Source of the DNA: WTJY01 sp041568735
GTDB lineage: Bacteria; Chloroflexota; Anaerolineae; Promineifilales; Promineifilaceae
Length of the DNA: 64,000 bases
NCBI GenBank assembly: GCA_041568735.1
Contig: JBFFZG010000001.1
Location: forward strand, 1-64,000
Reading direction: 5' to 3'
Shown: positions 7,840 through 16,667 of the stretch, in pieces
Layout: every line of letters begins with the position of its first letter
How positions within the stretch are numbered: the first letter of the stretch is position 1
The notes under the pieces: generated by a model
What the model was told of the DNA's origin: nothing
What the model saw: the letters and a program-made list of their open reading frames with translations, nothing else
Database searches by the model: none
Position numbers and translations under genes: made by a program

Positions 7840-9585
7840 ATGAGCACCCAGGACCGCATGCCCCGCATTCTCGTCACGGAAGAAATGCCCGACGAGGCCA
7901 TCTCACTGCTCGAGCAGGTCGGCGAGGTCGACCGGCAACCCGGCCTGTCACGCCCCGCCCTCATGGAACGATTGCCCCATTATGAAGCGTTTATCACCGG
8001 TGGGCAACGAATTATCGACGCCGAACTGATCCACAAGGCGGCCAACTGCCGGGTCATCGGCCGGATCGGCGCTGGCCTGGAGAATATCGACGTGGTAGCC
8101 GCCCGCGAACGGCACATCCAGGTCGTCAACACCCCCGGCGTCCAGACCCTCGCCGTCGCCGAGCACACATTCGGCCTCATGCTGGCCATCGCCCGGCAGC
8201 TTCCCCAGGCGCAGAAGGCCCTCCAGGCGGGATCCCGGCCGGCGAGCAGCCTGACCGGCACCGGCCTGGCCGGAAAAACGCTCGGGATTATCGGCTACGG
8301 CCGGATTGGTCGGGAGGTCGCCCTCAGAGCGCGCGCCTTTGGCATGCGGCTGCTCGTCAATCAGCGGCGGCCGACCCCGGAGCTCGACATGGAGGGCATT
8401 GAATCGGTCGACCTGCGGGATCTCCTTCAGCGCGCCGATTTTGTCACCATCCATGTCCCGCACCGGCCGGAAACGATCGGTTTACTCGGCCCCAATGAAA
8501 TCCAGCAGATGAAAAAAGGGGCCTTTTTAATCAATACCGCCCGCACCGAAATCGTCGACGAAGCCGCCTTACTCGATGCCCTGAATCGTGGGCAGATCGC
8601 CGGCGCTGCGCTCGACGTCCATGGGGAAGAAACGGCCGTCAATCCGGCTTTAATCAAACACGAGCGGGTCATCGCCACTCCCCACATCGGCGCGCGGACG
8701 GCCGATGCGCAGCGCGAGGCGGCCATCAGCACCGCCGAACAGGTCGCCGAAATCCTCCAGCAGATCAGCATCGAAAATATTCTCCCGCTCAAGGTCGTCC
8801 CCATGGACAAGATCTTCCCCCACGAAAGCATCGACCAAAAACGGGTCGATCGACTGGCGGCCCGGCTGGAAGCGGAAGGGGTTCTGGGCAACCCGCCAAT
8901 TGTCACCCAGGTAGACGACAAGTACATGGTGCTCGACGGCGCCACCCGCACCGCGGCCATGAAAAAACTCGGCTTTCCCCACGCCATTGTCCAGGTCAGC
9001 TCGTCGGAAGATGGGCTCGACCTGCACACCTGGTACCACGTCGTCCGCAAAATTGATCTGGCGCGGCTCCTGGCCATCCTGGAGGCGATGCCGGATATTT
9101 TCCTGGTGCCGGTCGACCCGGAAAAAGCGGCCGATGATATGTTCGCTTACGGCGCGATGTGCTACCTGCACACGGTGGACGACCGGGCCTACCTGGTGCA
9201 GCCGGCGGCCGGAGTGAACCGGCTCGACGCCCTCAACCACCTCACCGAAACCTACATTGAAGCGGCCACGGTCGATCGAACATTGGACCGCGACATCCAC
9301 CTGCTGCGAGCCGAGTACCCCGACCTGACCACCCTCGTCGTTTTTCCGGCTTATTCGGTCGCCCAGGTCATGCAGGTCACCATTTCCGGCCGTTATTTTC
9401 CGGCCGGCATTACCCGGTTTGTCATCCCCGGGCGCATTCTGCGCCTCAACGCCGATCTGTCCGTGCTGCGCTCGGATAAGCCGCTGCACGAAAAAAATCG
9501 GTGGCTGAACCAGCTCCTCGAGGAAAAACTTCGCCAGAACGCGATCCGGTTTTACCGGGAGCCGGTTTATCTGCTCGATGAATAA
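7840..9585 (+). CDS. Fusion of D-2-hydroxyacid (3-phosphoglycerate-like) dehydrogenase and SbnI/SerK-like ParB-fold domain
   Basis: Residues 7-315 are a D-isomer-specific 2-hydroxyacid dehydrogenase: Rossmann motif GIIGYGRIGREV near 148, catalytic Arg in INTAR, Glu in HGEE and His in TPHIG. It most resembles short phosphoglycerate dehydrogenases without an ACT domain. Residues 316-581 are a separate ParB/sulfiredoxin-like module: PMDKIFPHESID, VLDGATRT near 364 and HTWYHVV, a layout recalled from free serine kinase SerK and staphylococcal SbnI, and of similar length to those proteins (about 250). The Glu in PHE, catalytic in SerK, is kept; the two His of archaeal DGHHR are Ala-Thr here. Alternative start ATG 7858. 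The two activities would meet at O-phosphoserine. Confidence 0.82.
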   Translation: MSTQDRMPRILVTEEMPDEAISLLEQVGEVDRQPGLSRPALMERLPHYEAFITGGQRIIDAELIHKAANCRVIGRIGAGLENIDVVAARERHIQVVNTPGVQTLAVAEHTFGLMLAIARQLPQAQKALQAGSRPASSLTGTGLAGKTLGIIGYGRIGREVALRARAFGMRLLVNQRRPTPELDMEGIESVDLRDLLQRADFVTIHVPHRPETIGLLGPNEIQQMKKGAFLINTARTEIVDEAALLDALNRGQIAGAALDVHGEETAVNPALIKHERVIATPHIGARTADAQREAAISTAEQVAEILQQISIENILPLKVVPMDKIFPHESIDQKRVDRLAARLEAEGVLGNPPIVTQVDDKYMVLDGATRTAAMKKLGFPHAIVQVSSSEDGLDLHTWYHVVRKIDLARLLAILEAMPDIFLVPVDPEKAADDMFAYGAMCYLHTVDDRAYLVQPAAGVNRLDALNHLTETYIEAATVDRTLDRDIHLLRAEYPDLTTLVVFPAYSVAQVMQVTISGRYFPAGITRFVIPGRILRLNADLSVLRSDKPLHEKNRWLNQLLEEKLRQNAIRFYREPVYLLDE

Positions 9586-9626
9586 GATAGACGGATTCAG
9601 GACCGACTTTTTGGCCAGGTTGCCCA

Positions 9627-9655
9627 ATGACCGGGCGGCCCATTCCGATTAAACT
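9627..9655 (+). promoter_or_regulatory. Predicted promoter of the cyclic-nucleotide-binding gene
   Basis: ATGACC (9627-9632), 17 bp, TAAACT (9650-9655). The -10 ends 9 bp before the ATG at 9665, so the leader would be at most about 3 nt. Confidence 0.45.
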
Positions 9656-9664
9656 GCAGCAGAC

Positions 9665-10090
9665 ATGGATAATTTCGAAGCCTTTATTGATCACGTCCCC
9701 CTTTTTAAGGGTTTGACCCGCCGGCAGCGCCGGCGCCTGGCCGGGATGGGTGTGCGCCGCAGCTACGAGGCCGGTCAGCGCATCGTCACCCAGGACAGTC
9801 TGGGGGTCGGCATGTACGTGGTGCTTTCCGGCCGGGCAGAGGCGATTCGGGAGCGGCTCGACGGCACAGCCGTGGTCGTCAACGAGTTTGGGCCGACCGA
9901 TTTTTTTGGGGAGCTGGCCCTCCTGGCCGAAGGACCGCGGACGGCGACGGTCTTGGCCGTGGAGCCGACCGACTGCCTGATCCTCATGCGTACCGATTTC
10001 CTCGAACTGCTGCAGAGCGACGCCCAGATGGCGGTCACCGTGGCGACAGCGCTCGCCGAACGCTTCCGCCGCGCACTCGAAGCCCTCTAA
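9665..10090 (+). CDS. Single-domain cyclic nucleotide-binding protein
   Basis: A 141-residue protein that is essentially one cNMP-binding domain (about residues 8-135). The phosphate-binding cassette FFGELALLAEGPRTATVLA has the Glu and Arg that contact ribose and phosphate of cAMP or cGMP. It lacks the helix-turn-helix of CRP/FNR regulators and any channel or kinase part, so it must act through a partner. It sits 52 bp before a gene that encodes a nucleotide cyclase domain and in the same direction, which suggests a sensor-effector pair. Start ATG 9665 is preceded by a -10 box rather than a ribosome-binding site. Confidence 0.88.
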   Translation: MDNFEAFIDHVPLFKGLTRRQRRRLAGMGVRRSYEAGQRIVTQDSLGVGMYVVLSGRAEAIRERLDGTAVVVNEFGPTDFFGELALLAEGPRTATVLAVEPTDCLILMRTDFLELLQSDAQMAVTVATALAERFRRALEAL

Positions 10091-10142
10091 ATCGACCTCC
10101 GGCGACCGCGGCCGATTTCACCGCGGCCGGAGCACCAGGCCT

Positions 10143-13100
10143 ATGATCCAGTGTCCAACCTGTGGGTTTGCCAGCCACCCCGACCTCAATTTTTGCGGCC
10201 GCTGCGGCCGCCCCCTGAAGGCCCCCGGCGCCGGTCCCCAGCCGCAGCCGCCGGCGCCAGGCGAAATGCGGCTGGTGACCGTGCTCATGGCCGACATCAG
10301 CGGCTCCACCGAGCTCCTGGAAAAATTGGGCACGGAACAATGGGTCACGCTGATGAAAAACCTGCTGCAAAAGCTCGGCGCCGAGGTCTACCGCTTCGGC
10401 GGTCGGGTCGATCAATTTCGCGGCGACGGCCTGGTCGCTTTTTTTGGTTCGGTGGGAGCCCACGAGGACGACAGCGAACGGGCTGTTCTCGCGGCCCTGG
10501 CCATGCAGGAAATGTGTGAGCTCGACCGCTCGCTAAATGTTGAGCTGGATGGCTTCAGCGGGCCGCTCCGCCTGCGCATCGGCATCCATACCGGGGAGGT
10601 GGTGGTCGGCAAAGTCGGAGATGAGCGCCTGCACCAGGAAGACACGGCCATGGGGCGGGCGATCGCCCTGGCATCGCGCCTCGAAAATCAGGCCGCCCCG
10701 GGAGCGATCTGGGTGAGTCAGGCTACTTACGAGACGATCAGCGGCCGGTTCGATTGGCGGGAAATCGGGTCGGTTCGGCTGCGTGGTTTTTCCGAACTGA
10801 TGCCGGTCTATCAGCCACTCGCCCCCCGGCTCGAAGAGAGCCGGAGCCCGGTTTTTTTTGGCGGTGATCTGCTGGCCCGTCCACGGGAGGTCCACCAGGT
10901 CCTGCAAAAAATCGAGGAGCTCCGGCAGTTCCGCCAGGGAGGGGTCATCACGCTGTCCGGAGCCCGCGGCATGGGTAAATCCCAGCTCATGGAACAGGTT
11001 CGGCGTGCCCTCAACGCGAAAAGAGCCACCTCTCCGCAGATCACCTGGCTGCACGGCCGCTGCCGCTCCTATGAACAATCGATCCCCTTCGCCTTGTGGC
11101 GCTCCCTCCTGTTTCGCTATTTCGGCATTCGTGAGGGGGAAGATTCCCAGGCCATCCGCCGGCAAATCGAGGCCCAGACCCGGGCCCTCGACCCCGCCCT
11201 TGCCTCTGAATTTTTACCGTGGCTGCTCCGCTTTTTCGGGATGGACGGCCGGCCGGCCGCCCGCGCCGCGGCCGCCAATCTGACGGACGAGACGGCCTAC
11301 GATCGCTTCCTGGAAGCCGAAGACATGCCCCGCAGCGCCCTCGAAAGGACCCATGGGGAATTGGAGCGGCAGACGCTCTTTCATCAGGCCAATGGCTACC
11401 TGCGGGCGATTTCCCGGTTGGCACCGGTCGTGATTCTTTTCGAAAATCTACAGTGGGCAGATGAAACCTCGCTGGCATGTCTGAATTACTGCCTGCCGGC
11501 CCTCCGGCATTATCCGATCCTGTTCGTCCTGAGCACCCGGCCCGAGCTGCCCCTGTCGCGGAGTGGCGCCAGATCCCTCCTCGAGAAAATCGAAGAGCGT
11601 TTTCCCGGCCGTCACCAGCATATCCAACTCGACCCCCTGGGAGCGACGGAAAGTCATGCCCTGATCGGCGAGGCGGTCGGCCGGCATACTCTCCCCGATG
11701 ACCTGCAGGCGCTGCTGGTGACCCGGGCCGAGGGCAATCCCTACTTTCTAGAACAGCTCCTCCAATCGCTGATGCGCCAGGGAGCCCTCGTGCAGATGCC
11801 GCAGACCGGCCGCTGGCAGCTGGTCCAACAGATTGATTCCCTCGAACTGCCCTCGAGCCTGCAGTCCCTGCTCCAGGCCCGGCTCGACCTGCTGCCGCCG
11901 GATGCCCGGAAACTGCTCCAACAGGCGGCCGTCGCCGGGGCTCACTTCTGGACAGAGGTCCTCGAAAATCTGCCCCACCCGATTCCAATAAAAGAGCCGC
12001 TCGCGCTGCTTGAGCGAGAAGGCATTGTCGCACGGGTCCAGCCTACCCCCCACCTCGGCTGGGAGTTCCGCTTCCATTCCATTCTCCTGCGCGACGTGGT
12101 TTATCAGAGTTTGCTCACCGAGCAGCGGCGGGATCTGCACCGGCAGACCGGGCTGGCCCTCGAAAAGCTCCTGGGCGAGGATACCCGCTTCCAGGCGAGT
12201 CTCCTCGTCCACCACTTTCACCGGGCGGGGGATCAGACCCGGGAACTTCGCTACCTGCTGCTGGCGGCCGAAACGGCCGAACAGGCCCATGCCGACGAGG
12301 AAAGCGTCGCTCTCCTGGACCAGGCGGACGGCATTCTCACCGCCCTGTTGGAGCAGAAGCCCGGAAAACAGGGGGAAAATGCCTACCTGGACCAGCGTTT
12401 CTCCGTCCTCTCCCGGCGGCTGGCGATTGGACAGCGGCTTCGGGATGGCCCTTCAGCGCAGCGGGACGCCGCCGCCCTGCTGCAGCTGGCCGGCCGGCTC
12501 AAAAAACGTTCCCGGCTGATCGATGCCATCTTGCTGCAGCCGGCCGTTTCCTCCTGGCGCGAGGAGGCGGATCTGATCCGCGGCCTTGAATTCGCCAACC
12601 AGGCGCATCAGCTGGCCGTCCAGGCCAAGGATCGACTCCGCGAAATGAGAAGCTTGATGGCTCTGGCCCGCCTCGGCCGCTTCCGTGGGAATCCGGAGGC
12701 GGTTGCCCAGGCCGAACGGGCGCTGTTCATCGCCCGAGAAATCGGGGATCGGCAGGCGGAGGTTTACCTCCTGATCTGGCTGGGGACCACGTTTGACTGG
12801 ATTGACGAGCCGGAAAGAGCCCAGCCTTATTTCGATCAGGCCTACCCCCTGACCCGGGAATTAAATGACAAGGAAGCCGAAATCGAGCTTCTGAAACAGA
12901 CCGGTCTCCGGGCCGAACGGGCCGGGGACTACTACCGATCCCTGACCGACTATCACGAGCGGCGGCGGCAGCTCGCCCGGCGAACGGGCAACCGGCTGGC
13001 CGAGGCGCAGGCCGCCATGCTGCAGGGAATGGTCCGGGGGATTTACCTGGGGGATCTGCAGGCCGGGTTAGAAGAGCTGATCAGCGGACGGCGGCTCTGG

Positions 13101-13748
13101 CAGGGCACCGGCGTCGAAGCAATCGCCCTCGTCTACATCGCCCATATTCTCATCCTTCAGGGAGCGTTTGAAGCGGCCGGGCAGGCACTCGACCATCCCG
13201 TCGAACAAACCGGCTCCTTAAATAATGACATTGTGCGGACCGCCCGCGCCCTCGTTCGCGCTATGTGGCACAACGAACAGGGAGGGCTCACGCACTGGCA
13301 CAGCGCCCTCGGGGAAGCCGCAGCCGTCCTGGTGCTGACCCGGGAGCGCCCCCTGCTCAGCCGGCAGTTCAGCATGGCGGCGGCCGTGCAGGCCACCATC
13401 GCCCATCTCGGCCTGGGGTCGACCATGCCCGAAGACCAGGTTTATCATCTCGAGCGCGCCCTCGACTTCGCCAGCGAAGGTCTGAAAATCTACCGCCAAA
13501 CCGGCTTCACCCAAATTACCGAATGTGTTGGCGAGAGCGTCCTCTACTGGCACGGCCGCGCCCTGGCGGCGGTTGGCCGGCAGGCGGCGGCGTTGGCCAG
13601 CTACCGCGAAGCCTATGGAGAAATGCGGCGCAAATGGCGGCTCATTCCGGAAGACTCCCACTTCCGCCAGACGTACATCGACCAGCTGCCCATCCACCAG
13701 CTCATCGTCAAAGAGGCTGAAACCCACCGGTTTCTCGAGGAAGATTAG
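10143..13748 (+). CDS. Zinc ribbon - class III nucleotidyl cyclase - AAA ATPase - TPR signalling protein
   Basis: A 1201-residue multidomain protein. An N-terminal zinc ribbon (Cys4, Cys7, Cys18, Cys21) is followed by a class III cyclase domain (about 42-220) with both metal-binding Asp (Asp51 in MADISGST, Asp95 in QFRGDG). The position that is Lys in canonical adenylate cyclases (VDKF-GD) is Gln91, so nucleotide specificity, or activity at all, is uncertain. A STAND-like AAA_16 ATPase follows with Walker A GARGMGKS near 277. The last 500 residues are helical TPR-type repeats. Proteins of this build are abundant in Chloroflexota and actinobacteria. Its stop overlaps the convergent CAP-LysM gene by four bases. 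Confidence 0.88.
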   Translation: MIQCPTCGFASHPDLNFCGRCGRPLKAPGAGPQPQPPAPGEMRLVTVLMADISGSTELLEKLGTEQWVTLMKNLLQKLGAEVYRFGGRVDQFRGDGLVAFFGSVGAHEDDSERAVLAALAMQEMCELDRSLNVELDGFSGPLRLRIGIHTGEVVVGKVGDERLHQEDTAMGRAIALASRLENQAAPGAIWVSQATYETISGRFDWREIGSVRLRGFSELMPVYQPLAPRLEESRSPVFFGGDLLARPREVHQVLQKIEELRQFRQGGVITLSGARGMGKSQLMEQVRRALNAKRATSPQITWLHGRCRSYEQSIPFALWRSLLFRYFGIREGEDSQAIRRQIEAQTRALDPALASEFLPWLLRFFGMDGRPAARAAAANLTDETAYDRFLEAEDMPRSALERTHGELERQTLFHQANGYLRAISRLAPVVILFENLQWADETSLACLNYCLPALRHYPILFVLSTRPELPLSRSGARSLLEKIEERFPGRHQHIQLDPLGATESHALIGEAVGRHTLPDDLQALLVTRAEGNPYFLEQLLQSLMRQGALVQMPQTGRWQLVQQIDSLELPSSLQSLLQARLDLLPPDARKLLQQAAVAGAHFWTEVLENLPHPIPIKEPLALLEREGIVARVQPTPHLGWEFRFHSILLRDVVYQSLLTEQRRDLHRQTGLALEKLLGEDTRFQASLLVHHFHRAGDQTRELRYLLLAAETAEQAHADEESVALLDQADGILTALLEQKPGKQGENAYLDQRFSVLSRRLAIGQRLRDGPSAQRDAAALLQLAGRLKKRSRLIDAILLQPAVSSWREEADLIRGLEFANQAHQLAVQAKDRLREMRSLMALARLGRFRGNPEAVAQAERALFIAREIGDRQAEVYLLIWLGTTFDWIDEPERAQPYFDQAYPLTRELNDKEAEIELLKQTGLRAERAGDYYRSLTDYHERRRQLARRTGNRLAEAQAAMLQGMVRGIYLGDLQAGLEELISGRRLWQGTGVEAIALVYIAHILILQGAFEAAGQALDHPVEQTGSLNNDIVRTARALVRAMWHNEQGGLTHWHSALGEAAAVLVLTRERPLLSRQFSMAAAVQATIAHLGLGSTMPEDQVYHLERALDFASEGLKIYRQTGFTQITECVGESVLYWHGRALAAVGRQAAALASYREAYGEMRRKWRLIPEDSHFRQTYIDQLPIHQLIVKEAETHRFLEED

Positions 13749-15109
13749 AGCTCTGAACGGTTCCGGCGGCTCACCCAGATCAGGCCGATCCCCAGGATGG
13801 CCAGCAGGGCCGCGCCCGATCCGAGCAGGGTCAGGCCGGCCGCATTGCCGGTAATTTCGGCCGCCGGGCTTCCCTCCCGGGTGGCCGGCGGTGTCGCCGT
13901 CGGGCCGGCTGCCCGGCTCACAGCGATGCCATCCTGCGGCTCGGCAGCGGCCGCCTGCCCAGGAGTTTCCGGGGTCCTGATTGGGGTCGGTGTGATCGGC
14001 GCCGGTGTGAAGGTGGGCGGAAAAGGAGTCGGCTCCAGCCGCCGGATGCGCAGCTCCTGCCCGGGCTGGAGCAGATCGGTTTCCGACAGCTGGTTCAAAG
14101 CCAGAAGCTCTTCCAGGGCCAGATTGTACCGGATCGCGATGGCCCAGAAGGTATCCCCTTCCTCCACGACATAGGTCAGCTGCGGGGTCGGGGTCGGCGG
14201 CGGCAGCTGCCCTTCCCGCAGCCGGATGACCAGCTCCTGTCCCGGCTGAATGAAAGCGCCTTCGGAGAGCCCATTAAAATACAGGAGGTCGGATAATTTC
14301 AGATTGTAGATCGCGGCGATCGTCCAGAGGGTCTGCCCTTTTCTGACCATGTGGGTGAAGGGAGGCGTTGGAGTCGGCGGCGGCGCCTGCCCTTCGGCCA
14401 GTCGAATCGTGATTTCATCCCCGGGCTGCAGGAAGCTGTCCTCTGTCAGGTTGTTGAACAGGAGGAGGTCCGAAAGGGGCACATCGTAGTAGGCGGCCAG
14501 AGACCAGAGCGCCTGGCCGACGCCGACCGTGTGAACGATTGACCCGTCTTCTCTCGGCGAGGCCAGGATAATCGGTTCGATCCGTAGCGGGGCCGGCTGG
14601 GCTTCTCGACGCGCCCCGGAGCCGCCGGCCTGCGTGTCAGCCGGTCGGCCGACCACGAGCGTATAGCGGTGCTGCCCATTGCCGAAAGCATAACCGACTC
14701 CCGCCTCGACATGGCGGGAGGAGACCAGTGTGTTGTAATGAACCGGGCTGTTGATCCACCAGGTCAGCCCCTGTTTGGCGGTCATGCTGGTCCCACCAAC
14801 GATATTTTCGACGACGAAACCCTGGTAGCCGAGGCCTGTGGCCCGGTCCTGGGGGGAAGTACCGCCGGATCCGGTGTGGGAATAGATATTGGCATTGGCC
14901 AGATAGCTGGCCTGCTGCTGGGCCGCCGCCGCCAGGGTGGCATTGTAGCGAAAAGGCGGCAGTCCCAGCTCCTGCCGGAAGCCGTTGATCAGCTGGAACA
15001 TGTCTGAGGCGGAATCCTGCGCTGAGACGGTCAGAGCTCCACCAGGACCAAAGAAATAACCCGGCAGGAAGGCTGCCAGGAGAAAAACAAGCCATTTCCA
15101 CGATCGCAT
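13745..15109 (-). CDS. Secreted CAP (SCP) domain protein with three LysM repeats and C-terminal membrane anchor
   Basis: A 454-residue cell-surface protein. Residues 1-30 are a signal peptide. A CAP/SCP domain (about 36-155) has the His/Glu pocket pattern YSHTGSGG and VENI. Three LysM peptidoglycan-binding modules follow (about 190-238, 254-300, 318-364), each with a G-x-[TA]-[LF]-W core, joined by PTPTP linkers. A Pro/Thr-rich stretch leads to a C-terminal hydrophobic helix and RRNRSEL tail, so the protein is probably held in the membrane with LysM touching the wall. The promoter at 15116-15144 puts transcription start at the ATG. Confidence 0.88.
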   Translation of the reverse strand: MRSWKWLVFLLAAFLPGYFFGPGGALTVSAQDSASDMFQLINGFRQELGLPPFRYNATLAAAAQQQASYLANANIYSHTGSGGTSPQDRATGLGYQGFVVENIVGGTSMTAKQGLTWWINSPVHYNTLVSSRHVEAGVGYAFGNGQHRYTLVVGRPADTQAGGSGARREAQPAPLRIEPIILASPREDGSIVHTVGVGQALWSLAAYYDVPLSDLLLFNNLTEDSFLQPGDEITIRLAEGQAPPPTPTPPFTHMVRKGQTLWTIAAIYNLKLSDLLYFNGLSEGAFIQPGQELVIRLREGQLPPPTPTPQLTYVVEEGDTFWAIAIRYNLALEELLALNQLSETDLLQPGQELRIRRLEPTPFPPTFTPAPITPTPIRTPETPGQAAAAEPQDGIAVSRAAGPTATPPATREGSPAAEITGNAAGLTLLGSGAALLAILGIGLIWVSRRNRSEL

Positions 15110-15115
15110 CCCCGG

Positions 15116-15144
15116 AGTGTAGCACGTCCGGAAAGGGGGTCCAA
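15116..15144 (-). promoter_or_regulatory. Predicted promoter giving a leaderless CAP-LysM mRNA
   Basis: Minus strand TTGGAC (15144-15139), 17 bp, TACACT (15121-15116). Six bases separate the -10 box from the ATG at 15109. This also suggests the gene is transcribed independently of the VWA genes upstream. Confidence 0.58.
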
Positions 15145-15204
15145 TGGCCTTTATTCTGATATTAACCGAAGGTAAAACGGGGGCAACGGTCGGCCGGAAA
15201 GGGA

Positions 15205-16587
15205 TTATTCGAGGAAAATATGATCGATGGCCGAGGCCAGCTGGCCGAGATTTCTCACCAGGTAGACTTCGTCACAGGCGGCGGCGTAGTGGTTCATGTC
15301 GCTGTCTCCGCTTCCCCAGAGCTGCTGGTTTTCCGGCGTGAACCAGACCAGCTTCTTGGCCCGCCGCTGCAGCTCGCGAACGAGGTCGAGCCGGGGATCT
15401 TCGTAGTTGTTCCGGCCGTCCCCGATAATAATCACCGTGGAGCGGCTGTTGACGGCGGCCAGGTGACGGTCAAAAAACGTGTGCAGGCTGTAGCCGAGAT
15501 TGGTGCGCCATAAATAGCCGGGAATACCCCTCTGGATCTGGGAAAAAACACCGGTCATTTCCCGGCGATCGGCCTGTTTGACAATCGCCGTCACTTCGCC
15601 CAGGTTGTCGTAGAAGGCGAATGTGCGCAGACGGGAGACCTGGTCCTGCATGGCCAGGACAAAATGGAGTAAAAATTCGATAACGGTCTGCATCGAGCGG
15701 GAGACATCAAAAATCAGGACGATATCCGGCTTGAGCTTCTTTTTCTTGTGCAGCAGCTCCAGTGGGACCCCTCCATAGCGCTGGCTCCGCCGGATGGTTG
15801 CCCGGGCGTCAAACCGGCCTCGAATCGCCTGCTTGCGCCGCAGAGCCGCCCGGGTTTTCAGCTGGTTGACGATGCGCTGAACTTCTTCGCGAAGCAGGGC
15901 CATTTCCTGGGCTGACAGGGCCTGGAACGACTTTTGCATGAGATCCGGCCCCTGGATATCGCGGGGCCGCTCCGCCTGGCGGCGCGAGATCTCGAGCCGG
16001 ACCCGGCTGGCGACGTGATCCATCAGGATTTCCCGGTTGGCTTCGGCGATCCCGAGCAGCCGCTGAATCAAATCTCCGGACATACCCAGGTCGCGCAGCT
16101 CCTGGGCCAGCTGGGCCAGCTTTTCCTCGAGCTGGCCGAAGCCGAGCTGCTGCAGCATGCGGCGAGTCACCCAGATCGACGAACCCCTGGAGGTGGCCCA
16201 ATCCAGCCCGGACTGGGCCAGTAAAGCCTCTAATTCCTCGGCGGAAGGGCCCTCGCCGGTCAGCAGCCACGAGAGAAGCCGGTTCAGCCGTTCATCGAAG
16301 GAAGCCAGCACCTGCTGCAGGCGCGATTGATCAGCCGCCGAGAGATCTTCGAGCGCATCCTGCAGGGCCAGATCGTGATGACTGAAATAGATGGGGAACA
16401 GCTCCTCAAAAACCGGAAAATCCCCCTTATTTTTGATCAGGGTCACGCGGAGAACGCTTTTGAAAATCTCGCGCCGATCGACCCCCAGAAGGCGCACCGC
16501 TTCGAAGGCGTCGATCTCCTCCGCCGTCGACACCGCCGCGCCAGCCGCCCGCAGTCCGCGCACAAATTCGACGATCCGATCATCCAT
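15205..16587 (-). CDS. VWA-domain protein, CoxE-like (second copy)
   Basis: A 460-residue protein with a helical N-terminal region and a C-terminal von Willebrand factor A domain (about 285-455) with MIDAS-type motif FDVSRSM and the downstream Thr/Asp loop IIIGDGRNN. CoxE-like VWA proteins act with MoxR AAA+ ATPases as chaperone or metal-insertion machines for partner enzymes, with the MIDAS metal binding the client. It is a paralog of the gene at 16668, exactly the same length and starting MDDRIVEFVRGLRAAG. It is the third gene of the moxR transcript. Client unknown. Confidence 0.85.
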   Translation of the reverse strand: MDDRIVEFVRGLRAAGAAVSTAEEIDAFEAVRLLGVDRREIFKSVLRVTLIKNKGDFPVFEELFPIYFSHHDLALQDALEDLSAADQSRLQQVLASFDERLNRLLSWLLTGEGPSAEELEALLAQSGLDWATSRGSSIWVTRRMLQQLGFGQLEEKLAQLAQELRDLGMSGDLIQRLLGIAEANREILMDHVASRVRLEISRRQAERPRDIQGPDLMQKSFQALSAQEMALLREEVQRIVNQLKTRAALRRKQAIRGRFDARATIRRSQRYGGVPLELLHKKKKLKPDIVLIFDVSRSMQTVIEFLLHFVLAMQDQVSRLRTFAFYDNLGEVTAIVKQADRREMTGVFSQIQRGIPGYLWRTNLGYSLHTFFDRHLAAVNSRSTVIIIGDGRNNYEDPRLDLVRELQRRAKKLVWFTPENQQLWGSGDSDMNHYAAACDEVYLVRNLGQLASAIDHIFLE

Positions 16588-16667
16588 GGCTCATTGTCCC
16601 GGGTAGGAGGGGTACGACCCTCCGCGGCCGGTTGGCCTCCGACGGCTCCTCTCCCCGCCGCGCCCGT

